The notes beneath the pieces are model-generated. The model was not told the origin of the DNA. It worked only from the letters and a program-made list of their open reading frames with translations, and ran no database searches. Position numbers and translations under genes: made by a program. From the NCBI GenBank assembly GCA_028712345.1, contig JAQTQF010000062.1:1-8653 (forward strand): a stretch of DNA of 8,653 bases, given 5' to 3'. The stretch comes from Phycisphaerae bacterium (lineage in GTDB: Bacteria; Planctomycetota; Phycisphaerae; Sedimentisphaerales; UBA12454). Shown piece after piece: positions 6,999 through 8,653 of this stretch (positions are counted from its first letter, which is position 1; the number at the start of each line of letters is the position of its first letter).

Positions 6999-7889
6999 TC
7001 AGCCAGCAAAGATTGCCTCGGCCTCAGAAGCGATTTTTTTAAGCTGTTCCATTTGCGATTCGGTGAGTTTTTTGTGGTTTTGTGCCAGGCTCACACATAA
7101 TCTGAACAGGCTTTCTTCGCCGGGCGGTATCGCCACGGAAATATCCTGCTGCAGTGTCCAGTTTAAGGCAAGCTCTGCTACGGCGGGGTCGTCAATAGGC
7201 TCATACCAGCATTTTTGGTATGAAGTCGCTGCAATACCCTCTGGGCGTTTTTCTCCGGCGATTGCTTTTATGCCTATAATGCCCATATTTCGTTTTTTTG
7301 CCTCGGCTAAAACTTCCGTCTCAAGATTAGAATTAAAATGCGTTCTGAAATTTACCGGAAACATTATGGTATCGAAATCAAATTCGTTCATCGCCATTAT
7401 CGCTGCCGAAGGCCGGTGCACCGAAAGCCCGATGTTTCTGATAACCCCGGCCTTTTTCGCCTCAACGAATGCTTTGATGGCTCCGTCTTTGCCGAATATA
7501 GCCTTTACATCTTTCTCGATATCATCGAGACCGTGAAACTGATACACATCGAAGTGGTCTGTCTCAAGCCGTCTGAGCGATTCTTTCAGTTCAGCGGCGG
7601 CGTCGGCATAAGAACGCTGCCCGGTTTTGCAGGCAAGGTAAACATCTTTGCGAAAAAGCTTCAATGCCGGGCCGAGTTTAAACTCAGCATCGCCGTATAA
7701 TGGTGCAACATCGAAATAATTTACGCCTTTATCTATCGCATTTGCTACAATCCGGCGAGCATGGTCGGGTTCCGTGTCTCTTACGACAATTCCGCCCATC
7801 CCGATTATTGAAACACTAAGGCCTGTTTTGCCGAGCGGTCTTTTAGGCAATGGTTTTTGACTCTTATTTGTGATATCTGCGGCTGCCAC
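6999..7889 (-). CDS. Cytoplasmic aldo/keto reductase
   Basis: The first gene of the operon encodes a 296-residue NAD(P)H-dependent aldo/keto reductase. Catalytic residues are D60 (NYFDVAPLYG), Y65, K88 (ACKTG) and H119 (QFHG). It also shows RPLGKTGLSVSIIGMGG (18-33), NIGLSVHRP (152-160) and a late VAIPPG (252-257) near the cofactor side. There is no signal peptide, no membrane span and no cysteine cluster, so it acts in the cytoplasm, unlike the exported reductase at the other end of the operon. The GTG at 7889 is chosen because GGGAAGGGA lies 6 nt upstream. An in-frame TTG at 7925 has no comparable ribosome site and would add 12 residues without family match. Substrate not predictable. Confidence 0.85.
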   Translation of the reverse strand: MAAADITNKSQKPLPKRPLGKTGLSVSIIGMGGIVVRDTEPDHARRIVANAIDKGVNYFDVAPLYGDAEFKLGPALKLFRKDVYLACKTGQRSYADAAAELKESLRRLETDHFDVYQFHGLDDIEKDVKAIFGKDGAIKAFVEAKKAGVIRNIGLSVHRPSAAIMAMNEFDFDTIMFPVNFRTHFNSNLETEVLAEAKKRNMGIIGIKAIAGEKRPEGIAATSYQKCWYEPIDDPAVAELALNWTLQQDISVAIPPGEESLFRLCVSLAQNHKKLTESQMEQLKKIASEAEAIFAG

Positions 7890-7894
7890 TATAA

Positions 7895-7903
7895 TCCCTT
7901 CCC
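7895..7903 (-). promoter_or_regulatory. Ribosome binding site fixing the GTG start of the operon's first gene
   Basis: The minus strand reads GGGAAGGGA, then five bases TTATA and the GTG at 7889. It supports GTG over the in-frame TTG at 7925. A nine-codon reading frame beginning at ATG 7918 runs through this site and ends in a TAG that shares its G with the GTG. Confidence 0.7.
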
Positions 7904-7940
7904 AAATTGAAACTGCATCTTGCAACGCTGATGAGTACGG

Positions 7941-7969
7941 ATTATACTATTACCGTCTTTGATAGTCAA
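7941..7969 (-). promoter_or_regulatory. Near-consensus sigma-70 promoter of the five-gene operon
   Basis: On the minus strand, TTGACT (7969-7964), a 17-base spacer and a perfect TATAAT (7946-7941). Transcription should start near 7934, giving a leader of about 45 nt before the GTG at 7889. No other promoter of similar quality is seen within the operon, in line with its tight gene junctions. Confidence 0.8.
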
Positions 7970-7988
7970 CTTTTATTGATTTTTTAAT
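7959..7988 (+). promoter_or_regulatory. Candidate sigma-70 promoter of tatA, overlapping the divergent operon promoter
   Basis: TTGATA (7959-7964) and TTTAAT (7983-7988) are 18 bases apart, each one mismatch from consensus. The -35 box touches the -35 box of the opposite promoter (7964-7969), so the two polymerases would compete. An alternative -10, TACAAT (8011-8016), has only a poor -35. Confidence 0.4.
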
Positions 7989-8049
7989 GGTTTACAGGGC
8001 TAACCTGAGTTACAATGGACAAACAGAATCAGAATAAGGGAGTTTAAAA

Positions 8050-8265
8050 ATGATTCAATCGATTAATGGTGCTTTGGCGTGGGGTTCAATTGGCTGGCCG
8101 GAAATTCTTATTGTACTGGTTATCGCTCTGCTGATATTCGGAAGAAGACTGCCGGAGATTGCCCGCTCGCTGGGAAAAAGTCTTACAGAGTTCAAAAAAG
8201 GAATGAATGAGACAAAAGACCAGATTGAGGAAAAGACTAAGCCCGACGACAAAGAGGGAAAGTAG
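8050..8265 (+). CDS. tatA: TatA/TatE-type twin-arginine translocase subunit
   Basis: This 71-residue protein has the TatA layout: a short periplasmic N-terminus, one membrane helix (about 15-30, WPEILIVLVIALLIFG), the FG hinge, then an amphipathic helix RRLPEIARSLGKSLTEFKKG and a charged, lysine/glutamate-rich tail. TatA oligomers form the export route for folded, cofactor-loaded proteins. FGRRLPE replaces the common FGxKKLPE, within family variation. TatB is usually longer, and E8 of TatB is not evident, so TatA/E is preferred. The ribosome site AAGGGAG (8036-8042) is 7 nt before the ATG. It is transcribed away from the operon that encodes two proteins with Tat signals and one with an internal twin-arginine segment. 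No tatB or tatC is in the window. Confidence 0.88.
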   Translation: MIQSINGALAWGSIGWPEILIVLVIALLIFGRRLPEIARSLGKSLTEFKKGMNETKDQIEEKTKPDDKEGK

Positions 8266-8475
8266 GGCACAGGATTTTTGGAGAAAGGGCTCTGTCCGAT
8301 TGTTTTCTATGTATCGTAAACTTTGGGTAAACCACTTTGGCAGTTAAAACAGAAACCTTATTTTGAATTCTATGTTTGAGAAACAGAAGGGAGGTTACAG
8401 GGAGGCAAAGAGCGTTTATTGTTGTGTGTATTAATATGGGGATGTGTATGTGATTTAAAGAAAATGGAGAGATGT

Positions 8476-8653
8476 ATGTGTAAAAAATATGTGTGTTTAA
8501 TTTTCATTCTCTTGCTGCTTGGCACGGCAGGCATCGCTTCTGCGGTTGTCAATAACTGGACACCGGTCGGCGAAAGCACAAACTGGAATACCGCTTCAAA
8601 TTGGAGCCTGGGACATATACCTAATACCACTACTGAAGAGGCGAAGATCAGCG
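8476..8653 (+). CDS. Start of a large secreted protein (partial, runs off the right edge)
   Basis: The first 59 codons are visible with no stop before the window ends. Residues 1-24 are a Sec signal peptide: a basic MCKKY start, a leucine/isoleucine-rich core and GIASA before the likely cut. The mature part begins VVNNWTPVGESTNWNTASNWSLGHI, a tryptophan/asparagine pattern (NWNTASNWS followed by P) typical of the opening of long beta-helical or dockerin/PEP-CTERM-bearing secreted proteins in planctomycetes. The ATG at 8476 is preferred because GGAG (8466-8469) is 6 nt upstream. An in-frame ATG at 8464 would add four residues but lacks a ribosome site. The domain that sets its function lies outside the window. 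Confidence 0.65.
   Translation, partial: MCKKYVCLIFILLLLGTAGIASAVVNNWTPVGESTNWNTASNWSLGHIPNTTTEEAKIS

Noticed and set aside
6958..7536. 192-codon plus-strand frame opposite the cytoplasmic reductase
   Set aside because: It is antisense to a gene with intact catalytic residues; serine/phenylalanine-rich content is typical of a reverse-strand shadow.
7890..7925. TTG start for the cytoplasmic aldo/keto reductase
   Set aside because: The GTG at 7889 has GGGAAGGGA at correct spacing, and the extra 12 residues are not family-like.
8266..8307. Possible tatA terminator (GG-gc-ACAG with CTGTCC, then GATTGTTTT)
   Set aside because: The stem is short, bulged and has a long loop, and the T-run is interrupted; too weak to call.
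8372..8434. 20-codon plus-strand frame (MFEKQKGGYREAK...) between tatA and the secreted gene
   Set aside because: There is no ribosome site before its ATG and nothing suggests a conserved peptide.
8266..8475. Possible riboswitch in the 210-base spacer before the secreted gene (GGGTAAACC and repeated ACTTTGG)
   Set aside because: GGGTAAACC recalls part of the c-di-GMP-I motif, but the second conserved half and the paired stems are absent. Apart from the ribosome site and GT-rich stretch I see nothing here.
8370..8630. 86-codon minus-strand frame near the right edge
   Set aside because: It is antisense to the signal peptide of the secreted protein and is histidine/threonine-rich from a GT-rich tract; no ribosome site supports it.

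Overview
The window looks like a piece of a Gram-negative, probably anaerobic or facultative bacterium. The best guess is a planctomycete of the Phycisphaerae type. This is inferred from three things: an outer-membrane barrel of the alginate-export type, a divergent cluster of Tat-exported Fe-S proteins with DUF362 and DUF6599 members, and a secreted protein at the right edge whose first mature residues resemble the large tryptophan-rich secreted proteins common in that phylum. No rRNA, tRNA or CRISPR array was seen, and there is no gene-free stretch over 300 bases.

Layout, left to right. Bases 3-137 are the 3' end of a gene entering from outside, possibly an RHS-like protein. A 197-base AT-rich spacer with two short palindromes precedes a complete plus-strand outer-membrane porin (335-1807). 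The porin converges on a minus-strand operon. Between them lie a degenerate palindromic repeat (1837-1901) and a strong bidirectional hairpin terminator (1972-2002).

The core is a compact five-gene operon on the minus strand, transcribed right to left from a near-consensus sigma-70 promoter (TTGACT-17-TATAAT, 7941-7969). In order it encodes: a cytoplasmic aldo/keto reductase (7889 to 6999), a membrane-anchored DUF6599-type protein (6978 to 5998), a Tat-signal DUF362 protein (5996 to 4995), a NapH/NapG-like polytopic Fe-S protein with an internal twin-arginine motif (4998 to 3292), and a Tat-signal aldo/keto reductase with a C-terminal Fe-S cysteine set (3265 to 2027). Junctions are 20 nt, 1 nt, a 4-nt overlap and 26 nt, so the genes are almost certainly co-expressed. 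A small tatA-type gene is transcribed divergently from the same intergenic region (8050-8265), which fits the number of twin-arginine motifs next door.

How they may work together (inference): the NapH/G-like protein would pass electrons from the quinone pool or cytoplasm across the membrane through its many Fe-S clusters. The DUF362 protein and the exported aldo/keto reductase would be periplasmic partners, and DUF6599 a membrane-tethered accessory. The substrate is unknown. The cytoplasmic reductase could act on the same compound class on the other side of the membrane. The right edge (8476-8653) holds the start of a secreted protein that runs off the window.
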